A stretch of DNA of 64,000 nt from Noviherbaspirillum aerium (GCF_008929045.1 NZ_VFAH01000005.1:186001-250000), one strand, 5' to 3'; positions 1 through 8,860 are shown, counted from the first letter of the stretch. Program-made: numbers and translations. The notes: generated from the letters alone by a model not told the origin.

Positions 1-2
1 AA

Positions 3-197
3 TGGGAAGTCGTGGTGAAAGACCTTGCCGACAAGCGCGGCTCCGCCGCCATTGCCCAGACCCTGTACGAGGAAACCGAACGCAGCATTGCCGAACGGGA
101 TAAGAAAGCGGAACAGCGACGCTTTTTCCGCGAACCGGGAGAGGCGATCAAGGGCCGGCCGACCAAGCGCGACAGGCGCCTGATCGACAAATTCTGA
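3..197 (+). CDS. hslR: Hsp15 (ribosome-associated heat shock protein, S4-type RNA-binding protein), 3' part only
   Basis: This is an open frame entering from the left edge, with its stop at 195-197. The 64 visible residues correspond to the C-terminal third of Hsp15. They contain the LYEETERS stretch followed by a charged helix, and they end in GRPTKRDRRLIDKF, which closely resembles the basic tail of E. coli Hsp15. Known family role: Hsp15 binds free 50S subunits carrying a nascent chain and helps recycle stalled ribosomes. The N-terminal S4 domain lies outside the window, so the start cannot be seen. The identification rests only on the tail motif and its length. Confidence 0.8.
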   Translation, partial: WEVVVKDLADKRGSAAIAQTLYEETERSIAERDKKAEQRRFFREPGEAIKGRPTKRDRRLIDKF

Positions 198-288
198 TCC
201 GCTGTCGCATGCGGAAACCGGCTGCGCACGTGCTGCGCAGCGGCTTTTGCTGCACCGCATGACTAGAATTCTCCCTCTAAGTTCCTGT

Positions 289-314
289 TTGACATTTATA
301 CTACGGTAGATAAT
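289..314 (+). promoter_or_regulatory. Candidate promoter and operator upstream of the TetR gene
   Basis: TTGACA (289-294) is followed by an AT-rich stretch ending in GATAAT (309-314), with a short 14-bp spacer. Between them lies CTACGGTAG (301-309), a near-perfect palindrome. It is placed where a TetR-type repressor would block the promoter. Assignment as an operator is inference from position and symmetry. Confidence 0.4.
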
Positions 315-388
315 AGTACGAGCGTTCGCTTCAGGTTATATGCCGATTACGCCGTGCTGAATTTTGAAATTTTTGATAGGGCACCACT

Positions 389-1072
389 GTGGCAACCAAC
401 ATGACCGACTCGACAACCAAACTGATGCGCAAGGGCGAGCTGACCCGTGCCGCGATTCTCGATGTGGCACTCGACCTCGCCAGCCGCGATGGACTGGAAG
501 GCCTGACCATCGGTTTGCTTGCCGACAAGATGAACATGAGCAAGTCGGGCGTGTTTGCGCATTTCGGGTCGCGTGAGGATTTGCAGATTGAAGTCGTGAA
601 GCTGTATCACCACCACTTCGAACAGGAAGTGTTCTATCCCAGCATGAAAGAACCGCGCGGCTTGCCCCGCCTGCAGGCGATGTTCGCCCGCTGGGTCAAG
701 CGCGTGTCGGTCGAGATCGCATCCGGCTGCATCTACATCAGCGGCGCCGTCGAATATGACGACCGCCCCGGTGCGATCCGCGAAGAGTTGGCCGGCATGG
801 TTCGCGCATGGAAAAACGCCCTGCGCCGCTGCGTCGTGCAAACCATCGAGATGGGGCATCTGTCGGCCGATACCGATCCCGACCAGCTGGTCTTCGAGAC
901 GTACGGCCTCATCCTTGCCCTGCATCACGATGCGCGTTTCCTGAAGTTGCCCGGCAGCGTGAACCGCGCCGAAGTCGGGTTTGAACGACTGGTCAGGAGT
1001 TACCAGAATCCGCAGTCCGTTTCCGAACAGGACGCGGCTGCAAAACCGAATCCCAAATCCGCTGTCAAGTAG
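389..1072 (+). CDS. TetR/AcrR family transcriptional regulator, probable regulator of the adjacent beta-oxidation genes
   Basis: The product has 227 residues, a normal TetR length. The N-terminal HTH spans about residues 15-60, with the recognition segment MSKSGVFAHFGSREDL typical of the family; the C-terminal half is an all-helical ligand domain. A GTG start at 389 is preferred because AGGG lies 7 bases upstream; an ATG at 401 is the alternative. The gene ends 36 bases before an acyl-CoA dehydrogenase. By analogy with FadR/PsrA-type TetR regulators it probably senses an acyl-CoA and controls the cluster; this is inferred from context. The last 20 residues are a polar tail. Confidence 0.8.
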   Translation: MATNMTDSTTKLMRKGELTRAAILDVALDLASRDGLEGLTIGLLADKMNMSKSGVFAHFGSREDLQIEVVKLYHHHFEQEVFYPSMKEPRGLPRLQAMFARWVKRVSVEIASGCIYISGAVEYDDRPGAIREELAGMVRAWKNALRRCVVQTIEMGHLSADTDPDQLVFETYGLILALHHDARFLKLPGSVNRAEVGFERLVRSYQNPQSVSEQDAAAKPNPKSAVK

Positions 1073-1108
1073 ACAGCCTAATCCGTTCAGACGTCAGGAG
1101 AAAACACC

Positions 1109-2899
1109 ATGGGTCAATACGTCGCTCCCTTGCGCGACATGCAGTTCGTGCTGCATGAGCTGCTGAAAGTGGAAGATGAGTTCAAGCAACTGCCGAAGCA
1201 CGCAGAGATCGACAAGGACATCATCAACCAGCTACTGGAAGAGGGCGGCAAGTTTTCCTCCCAGGTGGTTTTCCCGCTGAACCATTCCGGCGACCGCGAA
1301 GGCTGCCGCCTCGACAAGGAAACCCATGTGGTGCAGACGCCCACCGGTTTCAAGGAAGCCTATCAGCAGTATGTCGAAGCCGGCTGGCCGGCGCTGTCCT
1401 GCGACCCCGAGTTCGGCGGCCAGGGCCTGCCGCTCGTGATCAACAATTCCTTCTACGAGATGCTGAACTCGGCCAACCAGGCCTGGACCATGTATCCCGG
1501 CCTGTCGCACGGCGCCTACGAGGCGCTGCATGCGCACGGCACGCCAGAGCTGAAGGCGCTGTATCTGCCCAAGCTGGTTTCCGGCGAATGGACCGGCACC
1601 ATGTGCCTGACCGAGCCGCATTGCGGCACCGACCTGGGCCTCCTGCGCACCAAGGCCGAGCCTCAGGTGGACGGCTCCTACAAGATCAGCGGAGGCAAGA
1701 TCTTCATCTCCGCCGGCGAACATGAAATGTCGGCCAACATCATCCACCTGGTGCTGGCGCGCCTGCCGGATGCGCCGTCGGGCACCAAGGGCATCTCGCT
1801 GTTCCTGGTGCCGAAGTACATCCCCGATGCCGACGGCAATCCGGGCGAGCGCAATCCGATCTTCTGCGGCGCGATCGAGGAAAAGATGGGCATCCACGGC
1901 AACTCCACCTGCCAGATGAACCTCGACGGCGCGCGCGGCTGGCTGATCGGCGAGCCGAACAAGGGCCTGAACGCAATGTTCGTGATGATGAACGCGGCCC
2001 GCCTCGGCGTCGGCATGCAGTCGCTCGGCCTTACCGAAGTCGCCTACCAGAACGCCGTCACCTATGCGAAGGACCGCGTGCAGATGCGCAGCCTGTCAGG
2101 CGTCAAGGCGCCGGAAAAGGCGGCCGATCCGATCATCGTGCATCCCGACGTGCGCCGCATGCTGCTGACCGCGCGCGCCTATGCCGAAGGCGGCCGCGCT
2201 TTCTGCTCTTACGTTGCGCTGCAGATCGACCGCGAACTGAATCATCCCGACGAGGAAGTGCGCAAGGAAGCCGCCGACGAAGTCGCGCTGCTGACGCCGA
2301 TCATCAAGGCCTTCCTGACCGACAACGGCTGGATCGCCACCTCCGAAGCGATGCAGGTCTACGGCGGCCACGGCTACATCTCCGAATGGGGCATGGAGCA
2401 GTATGTGCGCGACGCCCGCATCAACATGATCTACGAAGGCACCAACACCATTCAGTCGCTCGACCTGCTGGGCCGCAAGATCCTGATGGACAACGGCGCC
2501 AAGCTGCGCAAGTTCGGCGCCAAGGTGCAGGCCTTCGTCGAAGAGAACGGCACCAACGAAGCGATGTCGGAATTCGTCACGCCGCTGGCAGACCTCGGCG
2601 AGAAAGTCACCAAGCTGACCATGGAAATCGGCATGAAGGCCTTCCAGAACCAGGACGAGGTCGGCGCCGCCGCCGTGCCTTACCTGCGCGTGGCCGGTCA
2701 CCTGGTGTTCTCCTACTTCTTCGCGCAGATGGCGAAGATCGCGCTGGAAAAGCAGGACTCCGGCGACAGCTTCTACAAGGCCAAGCTGGCAACCGCGCGC
2801 TTCTACTTCGGCCGCCTGCAGCCGGAAACGGCGATGCTGATTCGTCAGGCGCGTTCGGGCGCGGCGAATCTGATGGCGATGGAAGAAGACTTGTTCTAA
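1109..2899 (+). CDS. Acyl-CoA dehydrogenase with extra C-terminal domain (FadE-like)
   Basis: The 596-residue flavoprotein would perform the first, FAD-dependent step of beta-oxidation. Visible family signatures are TGTMCLTEPHCGTDLG in the middle domain and the late segment EAMQVYGGHGYISEWGMEQ. The catalytic base is the glutamate of IYEGTN (about residue 443). It is about 200 residues longer than classical short/medium-chain enzymes, because an ACAD C-terminal extension follows residue about 470. This long class is often annotated as DmdC-like, so the substrate cannot be fixed by eye. A good SD (AGGAG, 1096-1100) precedes the ATG. It lies first in the cluster with the bifunctional enzyme and thiolase. 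Confidence 0.9.
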   Translation: MGQYVAPLRDMQFVLHELLKVEDEFKQLPKHAEIDKDIINQLLEEGGKFSSQVVFPLNHSGDREGCRLDKETHVVQTPTGFKEAYQQYVEAGWPALSCDPEFGGQGLPLVINNSFYEMLNSANQAWTMYPGLSHGAYEALHAHGTPELKALYLPKLVSGEWTGTMCLTEPHCGTDLGLLRTKAEPQVDGSYKISGGKIFISAGEHEMSANIIHLVLARLPDAPSGTKGISLFLVPKYIPDADGNPGERNPIFCGAIEEKMGIHGNSTCQMNLDGARGWLIGEPNKGLNAMFVMMNAARLGVGMQSLGLTEVAYQNAVTYAKDRVQMRSLSGVKAPEKAADPIIVHPDVRRMLLTARAYAEGGRAFCSYVALQIDRELNHPDEEVRKEAADEVALLTPIIKAFLTDNGWIATSEAMQVYGGHGYISEWGMEQYVRDARINMIYEGTNTIQSLDLLGRKILMDNGAKLRKFGAKVQAFVEENGTNEAMSEFVTPLADLGEKVTKLTMEIGMKAFQNQDEVGAAAVPYLRVAGHLVFSYFFAQMAKIALEKQDSGDSFYKAKLATARFYFGRLQPETAMLIRQARSGAANLMAMEEDLF

Positions 2900-2948
2900 G
2901 TCCGTCTTTCGGAGTTTCGCTTACCGCCGCAAAGTCGCTGTCATGCTC

Positions 2949-3114
2949 CTCCACCTTCAAGGGGGACGTAGCAGGGGTTTCGCAACGCATGCGTTGCGCC
3001 TGCGAAGTCCGAGCGGCTTGCAAGCCGCGAGGTGGAGTATGGGGGATGGGGTTCAACGCAGTCAGCGCACTATCAAACCCGTCCCCGCTCTAACCCTCCC
3101 CTTGAAGGGGAGGG
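2949..3114. repeat. Intergenic multi-palindrome element (REP/MITE-like)
   Basis: The gap between the acyl-CoA dehydrogenase and the bifunctional enzyme is packed with inverted repeats. An outer pair CTCCACCT (2949-2956) and AGGTGGAG (3030-3037) encloses two perfect 16-bp palindromes: one centred on CGCATGCG (2982-2997) and one centred on CTTGCAAG (3013-3028). A third palindrome follows, with 10-bp arms and a 1-base loop (3094-3114, CCCTCCCCTT and its complement). No T-run follows any of them. The nested layout resembles bacterial interspersed palindromic elements, but a second copy is not recognised in this window. Confidence 0.6.
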
Positions 3115-3152
3115 GATATCCGCTACGAATTCAAAGATTCAAAGGAAATCCC

Positions 3153-5540
3153 ATGTCCAACTTCATCGTCAAGAAAGTCGCCGTCCTCGGCGCCGGCGTG
3201 ATGGGTGCGCAGATCGCCGCCCATTGCGTGAATGCGAAAGTCCCCGTCGTGCTGTTCGACCTGCCGGCCAAGGAAGGCCCGAAGAACGGCATCGTGCTGC
3301 GCGCCATCGAGAACCTGAAAAAGCTCAGCCCGGCGCCGCTCGGCAACAAGGATGATGCATCGCTGATCCAGGTCGCCAACTACGAAGACAACCTCGACGT
3401 CCTCAAGGGCTGCGACCTGATCATCGAAGCGATCGCCGAACGCATGGACTGGAAGCATGACCTCTACAAGAAGGTCGCCCCCTTCATCGGCGCCAACACC
3501 ATCTTCGCTTCGAACACTTCCGGCCTGTCGATCACCGCGTTGTCGGAAGGCTTCGATGCCGACCTGAAATCGCGTTTCTGCGGCGTGCACTTCTTCAATC
3601 CGCCGCGCTACATGCACCTGGTCGAACTGATTCCGACCGTCTCCACCCGCCCGGAAATCCTCGACCAGCTCGAAGGCTTCCTGACCACCACCCTCGGCAA
3701 GGGCGTGGTGCGCGCCAAGGATACGCCCAACTTCATCGCCAATCGTGTCGGCATCTTCAGCATGATGGCCACGATGTATGAAGCGCAGAAGTTCGGCCTG
3801 CCGGTCGATGTGGTCGACGACCTCACCGGCACCAAGCTCGGCCGCGCCAAGTCGGCCACCTTCCGCACCGCGGACGTGGTCGGCCTCGACACCATGGGCC
3901 ATGTGATGAAGACCATGCAGGACAACCTGAAGGACGATCCCTTCTATCCGGTCTACCAGACGCCCGAACTGCTGGCCAAGCTGATCGCCGCCGGCGCGCT
4001 CGGCCAGAAGACCGGCGCCGGCTTCTTCAAGAAGGTCGGCAAGGACATCCTGCGCTACGACGGCGAGAAGGGCGACTACGTGCCGTCCACCGGCAAGGCC
4101 GACGACCTGGTGGTGCGCATCCTGAAGGAAAAGGATCCGGCCAAGAAGATGAAGACGCTGCGCGAGTCGAGCAATCCGCAGGCGCAGTTCCTGTGGGCGA
4201 TCTTCCGCGATACTTTCCATTACATCGCCGTGCATCTGGAATCGATCGCCGACAATGCGCGCGACGTCGACTTCGCGATGCGCTGGGGCTTCGGCCAGAA
4301 GAACGGCCCGTTCGAGGGCTGGCAGGCCGCAGGCTGGCAGCAGGTCGCCAACTGGATCAAGGAAGACATCGACGCCGGCAAGGCGCTGTGCAATGCGCCG
4401 CTGCCGCAGTGGGTATTCGACGGCCGCGAGGGCGTGCATGCATCGGAAGGTTCCTGGTCGCCGGCGAAGAATGCCTACGTGCCGCGCTCCGACCTGCCGG
4501 TCTACCAGCGCCAGGCGTTCCGCGCCACGGTGCTCGGCGAGAACGCGCCGGACGGCGGCAAGGCCGGCACCACGGTATTCGAGGATGAATCGGTGCGCAT
4601 CTGGCACCAGAACGATGATGTGCTGATCCTGTCGCTCAAGACCAAGATGCATGTGATCGGACAGGGCGTGATCAACGGTCTGGCCAAGGCGATTGCCGAA
4701 GCCGAGCAGAATTACAAGGGCCTGGTGATCTGGAGCGCGGACGCGGCCGATGGCGGCGCCTTCTCCGCCGGCGCCGACCTGCAGTCGATGCTGCCGGTGT
4801 TCATGTCGGGCGGCGTCAAGGCCATCGAGCCGGAAGTCGCCAAGCTGCAGCAGGCGCACCAGGCGCTCAAGTATGCGAACGTGCCGGTGGTGGCCGCGGT
4901 CGCGGGCCTCGCCCTCGGCGGCGGCTGCGAACTGATGATGCATGCCGCCAAGCGCGTGGCCTCGATCGAGTCCTACATCGGCCTGGTTGAAGTCGGCGTC
5001 GGCCTGGTGCCGGCCGGCGGTGGCCTGAAGGAAGCGGCGGTGCGGGCGGCGGCCGATGCCAAGGGCAACGACATCCTGCAGTTCCTGAAGAATTACTTCA
5101 CCAACGCGGCTACCGCCAACGTGTCGAAGTCGGCCATCGAGGCGCAGAAGATGGGTTATCTGTCGCAGAACGACGTCATCGTGTTCAACCCCTACGAGCT
5201 GCTGCATGTGGCCAAGGTGGAAGCGCGTGCGATGTTCGACGCCGGCTACCGTCCGCAGCTGCCGAAACTGGTGCCGGTCACCGGCCGCACCGGCATGGCC
5301 ACCATCATGGCGCAGCTGGTCAACATGCGCGACGGCGGTTTCATCTCCGCGCATGACTACAAGCTGGGCGCGATGATCGCCGAGATCGTCTGCGGCGGCG
5401 AAGTCGAGCAGGGCAGCCTCGTCAGCGAACAGTGGCTGCTGGACCTGGAGCGCAAGGCCTTCATGGAACTGCTCAACAATCCGAAGACCCAGGAACGCAT
5501 CATGGGCATGATGCAGACCGGCAAGCCGGTACGTAACTAA
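3153..5540 (+). CDS. Bifunctional 3-hydroxyacyl-CoA dehydrogenase / enoyl-CoA hydratase (FadN/FadB-like)
   Basis: The 795-residue protein carries the hydration and second oxidation steps of beta-oxidation. The N-terminal part is the NAD-binding 3-hydroxyacyl-CoA dehydrogenase domain (VAVLGAGVMGAQIA at residues 9-22; FASNTSGLSI; HFFNPPRYMHLVE), followed by its C-terminal helical domain. The C-terminal 270 residues form a crotonase fold (GGAFSAGADL, then GLALGGGCELMMHA and GLVEVGVGLVPAGGG). This dehydrogenase-first order is the reverse of E. coli FadB and matches Bacillus FadN-type enzymes. The ATG at 3153 has AAAGGAAA 7 bases upstream. The open frame extends further upstream through the palindromic repeat, but that part is not coding-like. 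Confidence 0.93.
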   Translation: MSNFIVKKVAVLGAGVMGAQIAAHCVNAKVPVVLFDLPAKEGPKNGIVLRAIENLKKLSPAPLGNKDDASLIQVANYEDNLDVLKGCDLIIEAIAERMDWKHDLYKKVAPFIGANTIFASNTSGLSITALSEGFDADLKSRFCGVHFFNPPRYMHLVELIPTVSTRPEILDQLEGFLTTTLGKGVVRAKDTPNFIANRVGIFSMMATMYEAQKFGLPVDVVDDLTGTKLGRAKSATFRTADVVGLDTMGHVMKTMQDNLKDDPFYPVYQTPELLAKLIAAGALGQKTGAGFFKKVGKDILRYDGEKGDYVPSTGKADDLVVRILKEKDPAKKMKTLRESSNPQAQFLWAIFRDTFHYIAVHLESIADNARDVDFAMRWGFGQKNGPFEGWQAAGWQQVANWIKEDIDAGKALCNAPLPQWVFDGREGVHASEGSWSPAKNAYVPRSDLPVYQRQAFRATVLGENAPDGGKAGTTVFEDESVRIWHQNDDVLILSLKTKMHVIGQGVINGLAKAIAEAEQNYKGLVIWSADAADGGAFSAGADLQSMLPVFMSGGVKAIEPEVAKLQQAHQALKYANVPVVAAVAGLALGGGCELMMHAAKRVASIESYIGLVEVGVGLVPAGGGLKEAAVRAAADAKGNDILQFLKNYFTNAATANVSKSAIEAQKMGYLSQNDVIVFNPYELLHVAKVEARAMFDAGYRPQLPKLVPVTGRTGMATIMAQLVNMRDGGFISAHDYKLGAMIAEIVCGGEVEQGSLVSEQWLLDLERKAFMELLNNPKTQERIMGMMQTGKPVRN

Positions 5541-5564
5541 CTGTCTGCCACCAGGGGCGACACC

Positions 5565-5987
5565 ATGGACATGCTGCAGCTCGGACAACAGGCACTGGCA
5601 TCACAACCGTTCAGCCGCCTGATCGGCGCGGTGCTCACGCGCTTCGACGCCGAAGGCACCGAACTGAGGGTGCCGGTCCAGGAGTCGCTGAAGCAGCAGC
5701 ACGGCTTCCTGCACGGCGGCGTGGTCAGCTACGCCGCCGACAACGCCCTGACGTTCGCGGGCGGCGCGGCGCTCGGCACCGGTGTCGTCACCTCGGAATA
5801 CAAGATCAATTACGTGCGTCCGGCCATCGGACAGGAACTCGTCGCCCGCGCCGTCGCCGTCCATGCGGGCAAATCGCAGGCGGCCTGCCGCTGCGATATT
5901 TATGTCGTCAATGAAGGCAAAGAACTGTTGTGCGCGATAGCGCAAGGCACGATCGCACGGCTCGCCGCCGCGTCGACGGCTGAATGA
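5565..5987 (+). CDS. PaaI-family (hotdog fold) acyl-CoA thioesterase
   Basis: The 140-residue protein has the size of single-domain hotdog thioesterases. The diagnostic segment HGGVVSYAADNALTFAG (about residues 51-67) is the PaaI/YbdB-type active site, including the conserved HGG and the acidic residue six positions later. It lies 24 bases after the bifunctional enzyme and 16 before the thiolase, so it is almost certainly co-transcribed. The likely role is release of free CoA from dead-end or accumulating acyl-CoA intermediates during beta-oxidation. The exact substrate is unknown. SD-like GGGGCGA precedes the ATG. Confidence 0.85.
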   Translation: MDMLQLGQQALASQPFSRLIGAVLTRFDAEGTELRVPVQESLKQQHGFLHGGVVSYAADNALTFAGGAALGTGVVTSEYKINYVRPAIGQELVARAVAVHAGKSQAACRCDIYVVNEGKELLCAIAQGTIARLAAASTAE

Positions 5988-6003
5988 ACCAGGAGAATTT
6001 CAA

Positions 6004-7200
6004 ATGACCAAGCAATTGCAAGAAGCCTACGTAGTCGCCGCTACCCGTACCCCGATCGGCAAGGCGCCGCGCGGCATGTTCAAGAACGTCCGTCCGGACG
6101 ATCTGCTGGTGCGCGCCATCCAGGCCGCGCTGGCGCAGGTGCCCGGCCTTGATCCCAAGACCATCGAAGACGCCATCGTCGGCTGCTCGTTCCCGGAAGC
6201 CGAGCAGGGCATGAACATGGCGCGCAATGCCGTGATTCTGGCCGGCCTGCCGAACACCGTCGGCGGCGTCACCATCAACCGCTACTGCGCCTCCGGCATC
6301 ACCGCCGTGGCCATGGCGGCCGACCGCATCCGCGTCGGCGAGGCCGACGTCATGATCGCCGCCGGCGCCGAGTCGATGTCGATGGTGCCGATGATGGGCC
6401 ACCATCCGGCGATCAACATGAACGTGTTCAAGAACGAGAATATCGGGCTGGCCTACGGCATGGGCCTGACCGCGGAAAAGGTGGCGCAGCAGTGGAAGGT
6501 CACGCGCGAGGCGCAGGACCAGTTCGCGCTGGAATCGCACCGCCGCGCGATGGCCGCCCAGCAGCCGGGCGAGCGCACCAATGAAATCGCCTCGGTGGAA
6601 ATCGTCGAGCGCTTCCCGAACCTGGAAACCGGCCAGATCGACATCAAGACCCGCACCGTCAGCCAGGACGAAGGCGCCCGCGCCGACACCAGCATCGAAG
6701 CGCTGGCCAGGCTCAAGCCGGTGTTCTCGCCCAAGGGTTCGGTCACCGCCGGCAACAGCTCGCAGACGTCGGACGGCGCCGGCGCGCTGATCCTGGTGTC
6801 GGAAAAGATCCTCAAGCAGTTCAACCTGACGCCGCTGGCGAAGTTCTCTTCCTTCGCCGTGCGCGGCGTGCCGCCGGAAATCATGGGCATCGGTCCGAAG
6901 GAAGCGATCCCCGCCGCCTGCCGCGCGGCCGGCATCACCCAGGATCAGCTCGACTGGATCGAACTCAATGAAGCCTTCGCCGCCCAGGCGCTGGCCGTGA
7001 TCCAGGATCTCGGCCTCGATCCGGCCAAGGTCAACCCCTACGGCGGCGCAATCGCCCTCGGCCATCCGCTGGGCGCCACCGGCGCCATCCGCGCGGCGAC
7101 CGTGATCCATGCGATGCGCAACAGGAACCTGAAGTACGGCATGGTGACCATGTGCGTCGGCGCGGGCATGGGCGCGGCCGGCATCTTCGAACGCGTTTAA
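6004..7200 (+). CDS. fadA: Acetyl-CoA acyltransferase (3-ketoacyl-CoA thiolase, FadA-like)
   Basis: The 398-residue thiolase catalyses the CoA-dependent cleavage that ends each beta-oxidation round. All catalytic elements are visible: the nucleophilic Cys95 in INRYCASGI, His354 in ALGHPLGATG, and the second Cys384 in MCVGAGMGAAG. Length and motifs are full and canonical. AGGAG at 5991-5995 precedes the ATG. It is the last gene before a strong terminator, so the operon acad-bifunctional-thioesterase-thiolase ends here. A biosynthetic acetoacetyl-CoA thiolase is possible on motifs alone, but the neighbours favour fatty-acid degradation. Confidence 0.92.
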   Translation: MTKQLQEAYVVAATRTPIGKAPRGMFKNVRPDDLLVRAIQAALAQVPGLDPKTIEDAIVGCSFPEAEQGMNMARNAVILAGLPNTVGGVTINRYCASGITAVAMAADRIRVGEADVMIAAGAESMSMVPMMGHHPAINMNVFKNENIGLAYGMGLTAEKVAQQWKVTREAQDQFALESHRRAMAAQQPGERTNEIASVEIVERFPNLETGQIDIKTRTVSQDEGARADTSIEALARLKPVFSPKGSVTAGNSSQTSDGAGALILVSEKILKQFNLTPLAKFSSFAVRGVPPEIMGIGPKEAIPAACRAAGITQDQLDWIELNEAFAAQALAVIQDLGLDPAKVNPYGGAIALGHPLGATGAIRAATVIHAMRNRNLKYGMVTMCVGAGMGAAGIFERV

Positions 7201-7260
7201 CGTGCATGGCGCCGGCGGCAATCGTGGTTGCGCCGGCACGCATTTCCTGCACCTGCACGG

Positions 7261-7294
7261 CGCCGCATGGCCACAAGCCATGCGGCGTTTTTTT
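7261..7294 (+). terminator. Rho-independent terminator after the thiolase
   Basis: An 11-bp perfect stem, CGCCGCATGGC (7261-7271) pairing with GCCATGCGGCG (7277-7287), closes a 5-base loop and is followed by seven T residues (7288-7294). It separates the main beta-oxidation operon from the next crotonase gene. Confidence 0.93.
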
Positions 7295-7375
7295 CTTGCG
7301 GCGCACGCCTTGGCATGATCATGCACAATCGTGCGCAGTCAATGCTGCATAACAATGGATTTAAAAGGAGAAGAC

Positions 7376-8143
7376 ATGGACATCCAGACCAGCAAGGCCA
7401 ACGGCATCCTCACCATCGAATTCAACCGGCCCGACAAGAAAAACGCCATCACCTCGGCGATGTACCAGAGCATGGCCGACGCGCTCAGTGATGCCGAGGA
7501 TGACTCGGCGGTGCGCGCCATCCTGATCATTGGCAAGCCCGAAATCTTCACCGCCGGCAACGACCTCGACGACTTTCTCAAGCATTCGTCGGCCATGACC
7601 GGCGACCGTCCGGTGGCGCAGTTCATGCGCCATCTCAGCACCGCCACCAAGCCGGTGATCGCCGCCGTATCCGGTTCGGCGATCGGCATCGGCACCACGA
7701 TGCTCATGCATTGCGACCTCGTGTATGCGTCGGAGACCGCCAAGTTCTCGATGCCCTTCACCCAGCTCGGCCTGTGCCCGGAGTTTGCATCCAGCATGCT
7801 GTTCCCGCAACTGGTCGGTTATCAGCGGGCGGCGGAGAAATTGCTGCTCGGCGAGGCATTCACGGCGGAAGAAGCATTGGAGATCGGCCTGGTCAGCCGC
7901 GTGCTGCCGCTGGCCGACCTGGTGTCTTTCGCCCAGGCGCAGGCGGCAAAGCTGGTGGCATTGCCGGCATCGTCGCTGCGCACCACCAAGCGCCTGATGA
8001 AGAGCGCCCAGATGGAAGCCGTGCAGCAGCGCATGCTGGAAGAGAACAAGCATTTCGGCGAGATGCTCGGCGCCGGCGAGGCAAAGGAAGCTTTTACCGC
8101 ATTCTTTGAAAAGCGCCGCCCTGATTTCACCAAGTTCTCCTGA
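7376..8143 (+). CDS. Enoyl-CoA hydratase/isomerase family protein (crotonase fold), probably isomerase type
   Basis: The 255-residue crotonase has the oxyanion-hole segments ITAGNDLDDF-like (FTAGNDLDDFL) and GSAIGIGTTMLMHCD. The active-site loop reads GLCPEFASSM. A single glutamate in a PE-x-x-SS context is the pattern of delta3,delta2-enoyl-CoA isomerases and PaaG-like enzymes, rather than the two-glutamate hydratase pattern. It may therefore help degrade unsaturated fatty acids. The ATG at 7376 is chosen because AAAAGGAGAAG lies directly upstream; an in-frame ATG at 7355 would lack an SD. It lies beyond a terminator, so it probably has its own promoter. Confidence 0.83.
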   Translation: MDIQTSKANGILTIEFNRPDKKNAITSAMYQSMADALSDAEDDSAVRAILIIGKPEIFTAGNDLDDFLKHSSAMTGDRPVAQFMRHLSTATKPVIAAVSGSAIGIGTTMLMHCDLVYASETAKFSMPFTQLGLCPEFASSMLFPQLVGYQRAAEKLLLGEAFTAEEALEIGLVSRVLPLADLVSFAQAQAAKLVALPASSLRTTKRLMKSAQMEAVQQRMLEENKHFGEMLGAGEAKEAFTAFFEKRRPDFTKFS

Positions 8144-8574
8144 CAGCCTGATCCTTTTCCGCCGTGCTAGCGTGCTTCCTGCATGCACGGCGGGAACAAT
8201 CCGGCAGCCGCCGGCTGTTTTGCCTCGCTTCGCACCGAATCCGCCTGAAGTTCTCCTCTTTGTTTCCCGCTAACATTTAAATGCAGGCATCCGGCATGCA
8301 TCTCGCTTCATCTTGATCCTATGTCCGAGGCATGACAGACCTTGGCATGACCGAGTGATAAGTTTGTCGCTCTCCGGCCTGCGCCCGAAGGCGCAACTAT
8401 TCGGTCCAGAGTTCACGTTCGGTTGCATGGGCAGTCCTGTTTCGAAAGCAGGGGTCTGCTCCCGCCACCGATCGTGCAGCAGATGAATTCGCGCCATTAG
8501 GCCGGTGCCCATCAGGTCGATGGGTACACGGACTGGCCTGCGGATCATCAGTGCTTCAATGTGGAAAGGTCATT
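8144..8574. other. Intergenic stretch, 431 bases
   Basis: I see no convincing gene. A GC-rich hairpin (CCGCCGTGC at 8159-8167 with GCACGGCGG at 8185-8193) lies just after the crotonase gene. Its 17-base loop and lack of a T-run on either strand make it a weak terminator at best. The rest has no recognisable site. Confidence 0.5.
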
Positions 8575-8778
8575 ATGGAAATTACCCGGGAAATGCTGGA
8601 AGCAGCAGTCAAGAAGGCAGTCGAGGCAGGAATTCTTCCGCGCCGGAGCTGCCCCGAGGATATCGAAACCAATGCGGAGATCATGCTGCAGGTGCTGGAG
8701 GCGGCTTTCGAGCACTTGCCGTTTCCGCTGGCAGGGGAACAAAGCGCCTACGTTTCCGGCGTAATGAGGTACGCCTGA
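8575..8778 (+). CDS. Small conserved-looking hypothetical protein, 67 residues
   Basis: This short acidic, helical protein begins MEITREMLEAAVKKAVEAG and has no membrane segment or cysteine cluster. A single RSCPEDIETNAE segment splits two predicted helices. The start at 8575 has GGAAAGG eight bases upstream. Codon use (many G/C third positions) and amphipathic heptad-like spacing support a real gene rather than a chance frame. I do not recognise the family and assign no function. It stands alone between two unrelated genes. Confidence 0.5.
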   Translation: MEITREMLEAAVKKAVEAGILPRRSCPEDIETNAEIMLQVLEAAFEHLPFPLAGEQSAYVSGVMRYA

Positions 8779-8860
8779 ATCATTTGCAGTCGCGGCAGCG
8801 AAGCTTGCCGGTATCCTTCGTTATTGGGCCAGGTCTGATTCGAGCAATGAAAGGAATCTC

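Noticed and set aside
3123-5588. An 821-codon open frame on the minus strand
   Set aside because: It lies opposite the bifunctional beta-oxidation enzyme, whose motifs are complete. Long antisense frames are expected in GC-rich DNA, and this one has no recognisable motif.
8159-8193. Hairpin after the crotonase gene as a terminator
   Set aside because: The 17-base loop and absence of a T-run on both strands make a terminator unlikely.
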